The position numbers were made by a program, and so were the translations under genes. Below, piece by piece: positions 42,699 to 52,753 of a stretch of DNA of 64,000 nt. Within the stretch, counting starts at the first letter, position 1; each line of letters opens with the position of its first letter. The notes below the pieces were generated by a model that was not told the origin of the DNA, made no database searches, and was given only the letters and a program-made list of their open reading frames with translations. Source of the DNA: Muraenolepis orangiensis (Eukaryota > Chordata > Actinopteri > Gadiformes > Muraenolepididae); NCBI GenBank assembly GCA_027704905.1, contig JANIIK010000774.1:52501-116500 (forward strand). The letters are read 5' to 3'.

Positions 42699-45105
42699 GT
42701 CTCTGAGGAGAAATCGACGAGCAAGACAAGGAAATGAAGTCACAGGAATGAAAGGGAGCTCAGTCATACTCCCATGTAACATTGGACTCTATAAAGCAGA
42801 CGCTGTATGGACGAAACAAAACAGGAAACTCAGCGAATTACACTCAAATTCCACACATGAAAACAGAATGAAACAATTTGGGAATTGTTCACTCCTCATC
42901 AAAGATGTCAAACAGGAAGATGAAGGACAATATGAATGCAGAGATCCGAATTTTCCTTTGTTTAACTATAAGAATACAACCCTAACAGTACAAGAGAACA
43001 GTGAAAATCTAACACAACCATTAGCAACTTCAATGGAAACAGAAACTCTCATGACTCTAAGTCCACGCACTACTTTGAAACCAGCTTCCTCAAACTCAAG
43101 TACAATCTTTGTCTCTACCACCATCAACACACAGAAACCGGATTATCTGAACACAGAAGCCTCCACTGCGAGTATAGCCTTGACTAGCGTAATCAGAATC
43201 CCACAAGAACCAGAAGGACTCCAACAGCAGCAACACTACCAGACAGAACAAGAATCTACTTCAGAAACAAAGATCGTTCCTGACCGAATGGAGGTCAAGA
43301 CCCTATCAAAGAATGAAACTGAACCTGAAGAATTGACCGACACTAACAGAACGACCCAAGTACCAGAGATATTCAATAGCATTCAGGAAATTATGGAGCT
43401 GATGATGGATGAACAGATAATAAACGGTACAAAAGAAAAACGGAGACCGAGCAGGACAGCACCATTAGCAGAAGAGATCATCACCGGAGTGGCACCAGCA
43501 CAGGCATCCAAAGTAACGCCAACACGGAGAGATGGAACGATAATGGAATCCAATCCATTAATAGATTACCTAATAGATCCACTGATGATACAAGCAAGAG
43601 GAAATCTTTGGTATCAATGGATGAATTACACAGGGAAGGCTCACAACAGAGAAAACTGCTATATGTGCTCCAAAGCAAGAGAAGACATGTTGATAGTAAT
43701 GAACACCAGATACAGTTGGAGAAGCTGTGAGATACAGAGAACAGAGTGGATGGAGGCGACCGGAGGGTTCTATATAATACCGGGTGGAATACTACAAAGG
43801 AAGAGACCTCTTGGACTTGCCCCACACTGTGAAGCAGACTGTTTACAGTACCTGGGATCTAAGGAATATTACAAATTCATGGAGAACAAGTATGAAGGAG
43901 TGACGACGGCAGAGAGATGTGAAGCTTTGGATGTGCGAGTGGGAAGAACGATAAAAACATTACCAGTTAACGTGGAATTGACGCTGGTAGGAAAATTTGA
44001 ATGTTTTCAGAAAACAATAGAAAGGGTAAGCAATAATAATAATAATAATAATGTTGGTGTTTTAAAAGAAGAACTCTGTGAAAGTGTATATGAGCTCTAT
44101 TCGTTAGGTCCTGTCAAATATTATGGAAATCCAGAAGTTGAGTGTGAGCAGTCAGCGACGCAAACAGGACGGAGAATAAAAGCGCGAAATGTGAAGGGAA
44201 GGCAATTTGCTTATCCTCCTGGTGTTTGTCCATATCACTATGCTACACAAGCCGTAGCAGATCAATATTGGATCTGTGATGGGAAGAATCTGTTAACCAC
44301 CCTACCAATAGGATGGACTGGAAGATGTGCCCGAGTTCAGGCAATTCAATCTATCACTGTTATCCCGGTCCAGGATTTGGAAATCCAGGAACGGTCTGGT
44401 TCTGTGAGACATCGAAGACAGTTTGAGCAGGAAATACGTCTGGATGGTGTAGGAATTCCTAGAGGTGTGCCCAGTGAGTTTAAAGCTATATCTTCAGTGG
44501 CGCTTGGATTTGCATCTATCTTCTTTCCCTCGGTTGGAATAAACGTCAACGCAGATTGGATTAACTATATATATTACAACCAACAGAGATTCATCAACTA
44601 TACCTCTGATGCGTTGGGAGCGTTAGGGAAGCAGCTTACAGCAACTAGTGAAATGGCCTGGCAGAATAGACAAGCACTGGATTTTTTACTGGCAGAACGA
44701 GGAGGAGTGTGTCAGATGTTTGGGGACCAGTGCTGCACATTCATCCCTAATACGACAGCAGCAAATGGACAGTTCACCCTGGCAATGAATAAGCTCAAAA
44801 CATTAAGGGAAGAGGTCAAAGAGAATGCTGGATTCCAAATCAAGTGGATGGACTGGATGGAGGCATCCTTAGGAAAATGGGGAGCCTACTTAGCCAGGAT
44901 TGGAGCCATCTTTGGAGTTGGTGTAATTGTCGTGATCCTGATAATCAGTTGTGCTATTCCTATCATACGAGGAATGATAACAAGGGGTATTGGTACAGCG
45001 ATGAATATACAGGCAGTTCAGATGGCTATCATGCGAGATGAAGGCCGATGTGTGTGTTCAATTTCTGAAGATCGGTACACAGTACTTGAACATCAGAGTG
45101 TGTGA
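42412..45105 (+). CDS. env: Endogenous retrovirus envelope with an immunoglobulin V-like domain, intact
   Basis: 897 codons with no stop. The Met at 42412 was chosen because a signal-like hydrophobic run (LRIWMIIYLLFQV) follows; the frame is open back to 42193. Residues 23-107 overlap pol and end in basic RRNRRAR. Residues about 108-192 form an Ig V-like domain: SSVILPC (Cys122), AVWTK, DVKQEDEGQYEC (Cys176), TTLTVQ. A Ser/Thr-rich mucin-like stretch (193-380) follows. The SU core has CYMC (416-419), and RHRR|Q at 666-670 is the furin-type site. TM has QNRQALDFLLAERGG, then C-x6-CC (767-775), and a membrane helix at about 826-850 with a short tail. CXXC plus CX6CC is the gamma-type layout. 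A poly-Asn run (44033-44052) comes from an AAT repeat. Confidence 0.93.
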   Translation: MMTLRIWMIIYLLFQVMPSASSQKMHSTEGSMHLIYGMFQNNQSQTQEAGRPPPLTPENQRNALIQSSQNAQGQSEPRSNQFDSKTTTLEMSTRHKSLRRNRRARQGNEVTGMKGSSVILPCNIGLYKADAVWTKQNRKLSELHSNSTHENRMKQFGNCSLLIKDVKQEDEGQYECRDPNFPLFNYKNTTLTVQENSENLTQPLATSMETETLMTLSPRTTLKPASSNSSTIFVSTTINTQKPDYLNTEASTASIALTSVIRIPQEPEGLQQQQHYQTEQESTSETKIVPDRMEVKTLSKNETEPEELTDTNRTTQVPEIFNSIQEIMELMMDEQIINGTKEKRRPSRTAPLAEEIITGVAPAQASKVTPTRRDGTIMESNPLIDYLIDPLMIQARGNLWYQWMNYTGKAHNRENCYMCSKAREDMLIVMNTRYSWRSCEIQRTEWMEATGGFYIIPGGILQRKRPLGLAPHCEADCLQYLGSKEYYKFMENKYEGVTTAERCEALDVRVGRTIKTLPVNVELTLVGKFECFQKTIERVSNNNNNNNVGVLKEELCESVYELYSLGPVKYYGNPEVECEQSATQTGRRIKARNVKGRQFAYPPGVCPYHYATQAVADQYWICDGKNLLTTLPIGWTGRCARVQAIQSITVIPVQDLEIQERSGSVRHRRQFEQEIRLDGVGIPRGVPSEFKAISSVALGFASIFFPSVGINVNADWINYIYYNQQRFINYTSDALGALGKQLTATSEMAWQNRQALDFLLAERGGVCQMFGDQCCTFIPNTTAANGQFTLAMNKLKTLREEVKENAGFQIKWMDWMEASLGKWGAYLARIGAIFGVGVIVVILIISCAIPIIRGMITRGIGTAMNIQAVQMAIMRDEGRCVCSISEDRYTVLEHQSV

Positions 45106-45834
45106 AGAGGTTGTAGATGTTTGAAGGGATGCACCTAGGACAAGGATAATTGTTCAAAATACTGTGAAAGACAATAAATGATGGACAGACTTAAGTTGGG
45201 AAATACTCATCCATTCATATTTCAACTGAATTTTTATTTTTTATTTTTTATTTTGTTGTATTTGTTTTGTATTATGTTTTGGATGCTTGGTCAGACTGCG
45301 GACTGACGGAGTTTTCCTTTGGAACCCTGGTGACCACAAGATGAAGCTGATCTTGTGTTTCATTGGTGGATGTATTTGTGTTGTATTGAACATTATTACA
45401 GTTCATTTATATCCTTTATGTGTATTATTCTGTTAATTTTTAATTTTAATTAAAATTTCTTTTTTTTTTATCAATGCCGCCAGGTTGGCAATGTTGTTCT
45501 GCAGATTGACACTGGGGTTAGTCACTCTGCAAGGAGGGAGATGAAGGTTTTCATTGATAAACATTTTCATTGATAAACATCTCTAAATACATAATATGTT
45601 GTAGAGAACTACACAGTGATGGGTTACTTTCAAGTATAACCTATTCAAGCATGTTTTATGTCATACAATAATCAAATACAATGTATTTTTTGTCTATTAT
45701 TCAGAGTCAACAGAACTAGTGGAAAGGGCTAATGGAACAATTACATTGGATTTAAATAATATGAAGAGGCTTAACTAACATGTTTGTCCCTTATATGATA
45801 CTTGGACACAGTGAGGAACCAAAGCAGCTAGAAG
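45106..45834 (+). other. Provirus region after env, no gene seen
   Basis: AT-rich. It has a 16-bp duplication TTTTCATTGATAAACAT at about 45549-45580 and T-runs. No frame above 40 codons looks real. Confidence 0.5.
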
Positions 45835-46104
45835 ATGCTAGCTACATGTATAAAATGCCTCACATCTGTCTATGAGTGTTTGTTTGAACAGGAGCAGGCA
45901 GCCGATCCAACCTCAGACAAACCATCACCCCAGGTTGAGGACTGGGTATACGTCTGCATCTTAAAACCAACGTGGGTCCAATCAAACGTTAAGCAATCAT
46001 ACCAGATCCAAGTCACATCATCTGCCATCCTGATAGATGTGGACCTTGGATACGTCTCAGCGGTTGCAGTCCAACACAACCTACATATGGATTCCATTGA
46101 ATAA
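45835..46104 (+). CDS. Small open frame between env and the 3' LTR, integrase-tail-like
   Basis: 89 codons. The middle part reads PSPQVEDWVYVCILKPTWVQ and then YQIQVTSSAILIDV. This is reminiscent of the SH3-like C-terminal domain of gamma-type integrases (Trp-Val-x-Val-leu-Lys ... Tyr-Gln-Val). It could be a scrap captured from another retrovirus by recombination, or an accessory frame. No start context or splice site decides between these. Function unknown. Confidence 0.3.
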   Translation: MLATCIKCLTSVYECLFEQEQAADPTSDKPSPQVEDWVYVCILKPTWVQSNVKQSYQIQVTSSAILIDVDLGYVSAVAVQHNLHMDSIE

Positions 46105-46976
46105 CATCACACCATGCTAATTAAAGGGGGTTTTCTTCTACAGCAACATTAAGAAGATTTGCTAGGACCATAAAATACCTGATTTAGGGAATCATGGGAC
46201 CCCTAGGACCACTAATCATACAATATATTTTATCAAGATGATAATGTGAAAGTTGAGATACCTTAGAATTGGTATTACAGGTATGATGGGTCAACTCATC
46301 CCATTGATTTTGATTAACTAAGATTTCATTTTTCAATATGTTTTTGATATAATGCAATCATACTATGCATATATATATATACAAGTGTGGTTTAATGGTT
46401 ATGAAGCCTATTCGAATCAGATTAACAGATTTTGTGTTTGTTTTGATTGTGTTTAATGTTTTGTGCTTAATTCCCCCCAAGGAATGGTAAATCATAAATG
46501 AAGACCTTAAGGAATGTAATCTTGCATAAGAAAACATGGACATTGTTGTTTTTTTCTGAAAAGCAGTTTTCATTCTGTGCTACATATATACATATTTACC
46601 AGAGAGTATATTCACTGAGTATATTTACTACTACAGAGAGTAATAATACTACATTATGCAATATTCACAGAAAGGGGTTTAATCAGAGTTGCAATGCTTG
46701 AACTAACGCATGCATGAACCTTGTGAACAATTAATTTTACAGGAAGTCCTGAAGGAGAACAGTGACTGTGGTTTTTCTTTGATGTTACAACACTGTATGC
46801 AGTACAATCGCATATGGTTTTTCAAATTGTCAGTTGAATTGTGCTATGATTCTTTATGTGAACAATATGTTAATTGCACTGTTAATTGTGAAACAGAATG
46901 ATGATGCAATTGAAGGTATATGATGTTTTTTTATTTGTGTGAACATTTTTGTGTTGGGACTTCTGTATAGAGTCCC
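46105..46976 (+). other. Provirus 3' region, no gene seen
   Basis: AT-rich, with several ORFs of 60-70 codons of biased composition. It ends at the polypurine tract. Confidence 0.5.
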
Positions 46977-46987
46977 AAAGGGGGGAA
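46977..46987 (+). promoter_or_regulatory. Polypurine tract
   Basis: AAAGGGGGGAA directly before the 3' LTR (46990), the usual plus-strand primer site. Confidence 0.9.
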
Positions 46988-46989
46988 TA

Positions 46990-47773
46990 TGTAGTGTATT
47001 TTTATACCCTTATTATAATCTAAAACACTGTCTTTTGATCCTCTATACATTGCAGTAGGTGGCTACAGCATAATCTGCTGGTGGACCCCAAGGCCCACTA
47101 GGACATAGAGATGTGTTGAGATGTTCCAGATGTGTAGGTGTTGGTGTGCCTTCAGGCCCTTATAAGGTGCCTTTAGGGGGTTTTCAACGGTATCCTACGG
47201 GATGTAACATGAGTTATAGCCGTAGGGAGTAGTGCCGTGGGGGACGTTTGACCAATAAGAATTAAGTGTTGTACAAGCCACGGAATGTGTGAAAATATAT
47301 ACTGGGTAATAAGGTGTAGTGTATTTTTATACACTGAGTATAAAACTAAAACGTTATCTGTGATATCTGTATACATTGTAAGGACCATGCATGTTGAGGA
47401 ATGCGACCCCCTGATTGCCAGAGATAAGACCAACAGGCATTGCCAAATACGACCCCCTGGGGGGTTTGAGACATAAACTTGTGACGTGACAATGAAGACA
47501 CCGTGACCAACCAGAGTGCTGGTTGTACCTCTCAGACCAATAGTATTAAGTTGATGTTTGTTACTTTGACCACTAGGAGTAGTGGATGTTTTATGATGCT
47601 ATTGTCTATATAATGTTTGGTAAAGGAGCGCGTCGCCAGTTCTGCGAATTGGCACGGCAGGCTCCATCTCGTTGCAACTGATGAATTTGATGCTTTGTTC
47701 AATAAACACCTTGACCTTAGTATCCGGACCTCTGAGAAAGATTCTTATTCCACCGAGTAGAAATTATACTACA
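46990..47773 (+). mobile_element. Provirus 3' LTR
   Basis: 784 bp, with two differences from the 5' LTR by eye. TATATAA at 47607-47613 and AATAAA at 47701-47706. It is followed by GCAC (47774-47777), the target duplication. Confidence 0.96.
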
Positions 47774-47792
47774 GCACCCAAACTACTTAGTT

Positions 47793-48288
47793 CAGGGGTC
47801 CCCAACCGCCGGGCTGCGGACCGGTACCGGGCCGTGGAGGTGTTACTGCCGGGCTGCGAAACAGCTGTGTGTTTATCATCATATTTGACTCAAATTATTT
47901 GAGTATAGGTGAACGGCGGGCGGTATAATCTATATATAGAGATTATATATATAGTATAATCTATATATATAGATTATATAGCGGTATACATGGGCGGTAT
48001 AATCTATATATATAGATTAAATATATATCGGCGGCATAACGAGAGACTTTCAGTTGCACGCGCTACTAAAGAGACTAGTGATGTTGTCAGTTGCGAACAA
48101 GCCGGTTTTTTGTTACGGGTGCTCCGCGTACATGCGCGTTTATACTGAAATAGAGCCCTGCCGTTTTGTTAGGGGTGTGTGTTGACAACACACTTTGACA
48201 ACCGGTCCGCGAAAAATTGACAACCGGTCCGCGAGATTTTTTTCATGTATCTGCCGGTCCGTGGCACAAAAAAGGTTGGGAACCCCTG
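47793..48288 (+). mobile_element. Non-autonomous hAT element (CAGGGGTCCCCAACC type)
   Basis: CAGGGGTCCCCAACC at the left and GGTTGGGAACCCCTG at the right. The flanks ACTTAGTT and ACTTGGCT agree at six of eight. The inside has several TATAATCTATATATA palindromes and no transposase. It lies 15 bp after the provirus. Confidence 0.9.
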
Positions 48289-48296
48289 ACTTGGCT

Positions 48297-48420
48297 GATC
48301 GGGATCGAAACCACCTACCCCCCAAAGTGGATTAGTTAATGCGCACTAGTTGGTTTAGCGAATGCGCAGTACTCGCCAGTGTGAAAGCAAAAGCAAAGCG
48401 AAACTAGTTTTGTGGGAGGG
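48297..48420. mobile_element. Foldback element, right half
   Basis: GCGCACTAGTTGG and, at about 48377-48409, GTGTGAAAGCAAAAGCAAAG then CGAAACTAGT are inverted relative to 24664-24720. The provirus and hAT lie between the two halves. Confidence 0.6.
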
Positions 48421-48472
48421 TGAAAAACAATGTTGGTGTGTTTTCTGTGTGTGTGTGTGTGTGTGTGTCCAG

Positions 48473-48498
48473 GTTTCAGAGGAACCAAGGGAAGATAA
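48473..48498 (+). CDS. saraf: Likely last coding exon of the SARAF-like gene
   Basis: A (TG)n tract ends in TCCAG at 48468-48472. With phase 1 the exon then reads (Gly)-Phe-Arg-Gly-Thr-Lys-Gly-Arg-stop, like the SARAF C-terminus, which in vertebrates ends in a Gly-Tyr-Gly-Gly-Thr-Arg-Arg-Arg type tail. Strand and phase match the exon at 14768-15015. The peptide is short, so the match alone is weak; order, strand and phase support it. The exons that should encode the conserved Gly/Trp-rich part before it were not found. Confidence 0.45.
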
Positions 48499-49300
48499 AC
48501 CAATGTGGGAGTGTGATGTCATATCCTGTCTGTCCTCCCGGCCGATAAGAAGACGGAACGGAATGAGATGAAACTCTTACCTGAGCACTGGTTCAGTTCT
48601 TGGAGAACTTGTTAATGAATATGTGCGAAAAGTTGTTCTCTGTACCGGTTTAAGGTTTTTCTTACAAGTTTAAGGTTTTTCCTCCCAGTTTAAGGGGTTT
48701 TCTTACCAGTTTGCTGTTTTGATTCCTTTAGAAGTCATCCAGGCCCAAAATTAAGATAGTTTTAATGTGATGCATTTAAGACTTTCAATTTAATTCCTAT
48801 AAATATCTATAAATCGAAATCTATAAATCTCTCTATATAATCCAAAATTAATCCAGATAAAGAATTTATCGGAAGAATGATCAGAACATTTTTAAATAGC
48901 TTTAATCGGTTTATACAATAGAACAATGTACATATTATATTTCATCTTTCTCTTAGGTTAGAGTTATGTGATCAGATTTTTATTTATTATTCATACCACA
49001 TGTTGTGATGCTTTTGGTTGACAATTGATTGCAGTTTGGATTAAGTCTTTGTTTTAATACACTTTGTTTTAATCACATTATTATTTTATTTGATCTTTTA
49101 TTTTTGTTTATTGATGCTTGAAAAACAGTGAAAACGATGTATTAATAAATGTATAAATATGTATTAAAAAAATATGTAAATACATATGTATAAATGTGTA
49201 CAATACTACTATGTATTTCATAATAATACATTTAGTTATATTTGCAGTTTCTTGCATTTTTCCCTGTTGTGAATGAGATTTGAACCCAGCTTATAAACTA
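48499..49300 (+). other. Possible 3'UTR of the SARAF-like gene, AT-rich
   Basis: No coding frame. AATAAA-type signals occur at about 49143 (ATTAATAAATG). GTTTAAGGTTTTTCTTAC repeats three times at 48646-48712. Confidence 0.4.
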
Positions 49301-49520
49301 AATGTACATTATATTATATATAAATATTATATATAATATCATATTATATTATATATAAATATTATATATACTATTATTATATATATATATAATATAAATA
49401 TATTATATATTATTATTATATATATACATATATCATATATATATGTATATATGTATAAATATTATATATATAATATTTATATATTATATAATATATATAT
49501 ATTATATTACGTTATAATAT
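49301..49520. repeat. AT-rich TATATAATATTATA repeat
   Basis: Degenerate units of TATTATATATAAATATTA. Palindromic throughout. Confidence 0.93.
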
Positions 49521-49689
49521 TCTGTGTCGTTACATATACAAGGTGGCGCCACCAGGTGGTGGTGGAGGGTAATTCAAACGTTCTCAAGATCCAGTCCAAA
49601 ATAGCCAAGCAAAATAGCTCCTCGAAGGGAGCTAATGGCTACAGTAGGAGCTAACATTGCTACCGTGTTTGTTCAATGTTTTTAAGTGT

Positions 49690-50225
49690 CACTCTTTAGG
49701 CACCACCTTAGCTTCAAAGCGCTAAGATGGCCACCTTATCGGGCCCTTAAAATAGCTTTTAGCTCATGGCGCTAAACCGATAACGTCGCACTTAGCTCAT
49801 AGCGCTAAACCAATAACGTAGCACTTAGCTCATAGCGCTAAACCAATAACGTAGCACTTAGCTCATAGCGCTAAACCAATAACGTAGCACTTAGCTCATA
49901 GTGCTAAACCAATAACGTAGCACTTAGCTCATGGCGCTAAACCAATAACGTAGCACCTAGCTCATGGCGCTAAACCAATAACGTAGCACTTAGCTCATGG
50001 CGCTAAACAAATAACATAGTACTTAGCTCGTGGCGCTAAACCGAAAACTTAGCTCATGGTCTATTGCTGGTCTATAGCTCATTTTCATTTTCATTTTTAT
50101 TTTTTAACTTTATTCTATTCTATTTTTATCCACCACTGCTTTATACTTACGTGTAAACTGTGAAGTGACAATAAACTTGACTTGACTTGATGGCGCTAAA
50201 CCGATAACGTAGCACTTAGCTCATG
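49690..50225. repeat. 35-bp minisatellite (TAGCTCATAGCGCTAAACC...)
   Basis: About eleven units of CTTAGCTCATAGCGCTAAAC followed by CAATAACGTAGCA. Interrupted at about 50060-50190 by a LINE 3' tail. Confidence 0.95.
50060..50190 (+). mobile_element. LINE 3' tail inside the minisatellite
   Basis: ATTTTCATTTTC and TTTTTATCCACCACTGC lead to GTGACAATAAACTTGACTTG then ACTTGA, a 3' terminus with tandem CTTGA. It is the same type of tail as the one in the 8441-9013 array, in the other orientation. Confidence 0.65.
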
Positions 50226-50274
50226 ATAACGTTGTTTTTTTTTAACACTGACTATTTGTTAAAGTTCTTAAAAT

Positions 50275-50545
50275 CCAAGTCAAGTATTATTGAATTTATT
50301 ATACGATTTATTATTTGATTTATTATTGAATTTATTATACGATTTATTATTGGATTTATTATTGGATTTATTATAGAATTTCATTTTAGGATTTATTATA
50401 ATTCAAGTATTTATTATAGGATTATTTATAGGATTTATTATAGGATCTATTATTTAATTTATTATAGGATTTATTATTTAATTAATTATTGGATTTATTA
50501 TTGAATTTATTATAGGATTTATTATTGGATTTATTACAGAAACAT
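50275..50545. repeat. 13-bp AT-rich minisatellite (GGATTTATTATAG)
   Basis: About 20 degenerate units of GGATTTATTATTG/ATAG. Confidence 0.93.
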
Positions 50546-50724
50546 ACACCAGTAAAAACATATACACCACAAACATAAAATATATGAACAGAAAAAATAT
50601 GAATAATAATCATAACAATGGCTTTCTTTATAAAAAATAAAAATAAAAAAGTGTGGTGGTTTAACATAACGTAAAATAATAATAATAATAACCCCAGGAT
50701 AGGAGTCTGAAAAAGTATAAAAAT

Positions 50725-50882
50725 ATACATACATATATATATATATATACATATATACACATATATAAACATATATAAATACACATATATACATATATAT
50801 ATATACATATATACATATATATATATATATACATATATACATATATATATATACATATATATATACATATATACATATATAC

Positions 50883-50913
<31 letters not shown>

Positions 50914-50990
50914 CATATATACATATATATATATATACATATATACATATATATATATATACATATATACATATATATATATATATTTTG
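50725..50990. repeat. (ATATAC)n microsatellite
   Basis: Alternating ATATAT and ACATATATAC. Tyr/Ile frames on the - strand are artefacts. Confidence 0.97.
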
Positions 50991-50999
50991 TTTTAAAGC

Positions 51000-51254
51000 G
51001 TGTCTTCTCGCTCACTCTTCTACAGCAAGTAATACACACATATATTAAGTTTAAGTTTATATTATTATATACTTAAGCCCCCAAAAACCATAAACCTCCA
51101 ATAAACACACACACACACAGCTTGGAAACCTTGGTGCTAAAAACAAAAATCAGTGGGTGGGAGGAAGGGGGAGGGGCCTAATAATCGACCAAAGAGGGGC
51201 GGGGCCTGCGGAAATATAACGGTTTGTGCAGGGGAAACCCAACGCCGCGCTTAG
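51000..51254 (-). other. 3'UTR and downstream flank of the DOK-like gene
   Basis: Follows the stop at 51255 on the - strand. GC-rich near the stop, with a short CACACA run at about 51108. No poly(A) signal was decided. Confidence 0.45.
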
Positions 51255-52232
51255 CTAAATGAAACCCAGCGTTTCGTAGATGACGTTGTCGTCGTCGTCG
51301 CACGAAGGGGCATGGCCCCCCGCAGAAGAAGAAGAAGAAGAAGATAAAACTGCGGAACAGGTGGTTTCCTCGGGGGAGGGGTCCGTTTTGCGGACTTCGG
51401 CGTACAGGTGGGCGAACGGGTCTCGTTTGTCGTCGTCGTGGTCGTCGTCGAGGCGTTTGGCCGCTCCCTCGGCTCCTCCCCTCACGGGCTCGTCGTAGAT
51501 GGGTTCGTCGTCCGCTTCGTGGCTCACCGGAATCGGGACGGCCGCCGTCCGCCATCGGCTGCCCGGACTCAGCTTGTCATACACTTCCGAGTAGACAGGC
51601 TCCGAGCGATCGCCGTGTGACATAGAGGAGGAGGGAAGCAACGGTGGACGGGAAGGAGGAAGCGACGGCGGACGGGAAGGAGGAAGCGCCGGTGGTTTAA
51701 GGGGAAGGAAACTCGCCGGGTCTGCGTACACACTCGTACCGACTCCGAGATTCCGCGGATTCGACGACAACTTCTTCGCCTCCTTCTCCTCTGTCCCGCG
51801 AACACTACGTAGGTGGTGTTCCGAGACGGTCACCACGCAACGGGGAACTTCTGGAGGAGGAGCGGAAACAAAATCGGTAGAAATGATCGAGGAGACGAGA
51901 GGCGGGGCATACGAACACATCGGATCGGATCTCTCGCCCGGAGAGAGGTCTGCGTTTCGAGGTTTCGATCCGATCTTGAGACCGTTTTCCAAAATGGTCG
52001 GGATATCCAAGGTCATATCGGGGATCTCGGGCAGAGGGGAAAAGGGAAGTCTGACCCCGTCCGGGGTTTGATGAAATGCCGCGAGATTGTTATCGGCGGC
52101 GGCGGCGGAAGAGGTTTGGTGTTTGATGGCGTTCTCAACGAGGCCGAACAGAACCGAGGCTTGGTCGGTCTCGAACGTAAAGGTTCCGGGTCCGGAATCG
52201 CACCGCCGGCCCGCTTCGACGGTCAGGGTGAG
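51255..52232 (-). CDS. DOK1/DOK2-like docking protein, 3' coding exon
   Basis: DOK proteins are membrane-recruited adaptors that, once tyrosine-phosphorylated, bind RasGAP and dampen kinase signalling. The exon follows a 3' splice site (CTTTACAG|CTC, 52233) in phase 0. It opens with the end of the PTB domain: EAGRRCDSGPGTFTFET and LFGLVENAI, where the Arg pair binds phosphotyrosine in this family. The remaining 270 residues are a disordered tail with tyrosines in docking contexts: PVYSEVYDKL, EPIYDEPV, HLYAEVRK and VIYETL before the stop. Poly-Ser (an AGA/TCT repeat at 51336-51355) and Asp runs precede the C-terminus. Total 325 codons. IYDEP is the RasGAP-SH2-type motif of DOK1/2. DOK2 is favoured because SARAF is nearby and both lie on human 8p (memory). 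Confidence 0.85.
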   Translation of the reverse strand, partial: LTLTVEAGRRCDSGPGTFTFETDQASVLFGLVENAIKHQTSSAAAADNNLAAFHQTPDGVRLPFSPLPEIPDMTLDIPTILENGLKIGSKPRNADLSPGERSDPMCSYAPPLVSSIISTDFVSAPPPEVPRCVVTVSEHHLRSVRGTEEKEAKKLSSNPRNLGVGTSVYADPASFLPLKPPALPPSRPPSLPPSRPPLLPSSSMSHGDRSEPVYSEVYDKLSPGSRWRTAAVPIPVSHEADDEPIYDEPVRGGAEGAAKRLDDDHDDDKRDPFAHLYAEVRKTDPSPEETTCSAVLSSSSSSSAGGHAPSCDDDDNVIYETLGFI

Positions 52233-52753
52233 CTGTAAAGAAGTGGTGTGAACAGAGAGAACAGCAAGAATTAGAGGAGGAACGTGTTAAGGTAAAACGA
52301 AAAAATTAGAATCATTCAAATGTGGGATTTTGTTGTGTTCAATGTTGTTCAAATTGTTCAACCCTCTTCGGTCTTTAGAACAACCTCACATGTTTTACAA
52401 AACCAAAAAAACTAATCTTTTACAAAAAAAAACAAAATTATGATTTGACAAATTTCTACAAAAAAAAATATATATATATCTTTAAAAACAATTTCCCAAA
52501 AATATGTATATATTTTACAAATTTTTACAAAAAAAATTAAAAGTTGAAAAACCCAAAATATCTATATATTTTACCAATTTTTACAAAAAAATTTATAGAT
52601 TTTTTTACAAATTTTTACAAAAAAATTTATAGATTTTTTTACAAATTTATACAATAGGCCTATGTCACATTTCCTGCTTCCGGAACGTTAAAAATCGCAG
52701 AGCAGTGTACCCTTACTTCCGGTAGTTACCCCAGATATGTGACAAACTGTCCG

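Noticed and set aside
49690..50225. 35-bp repeats as CRISPR-like
   Set aside because: Head-to-tail copies with no spacers.
51178..51555. Overlapping Arg-rich frame on the - strand
   Set aside because: Shadow of the DOK-like exon in another frame; the true frame has conserved PTB and Tyr motifs.
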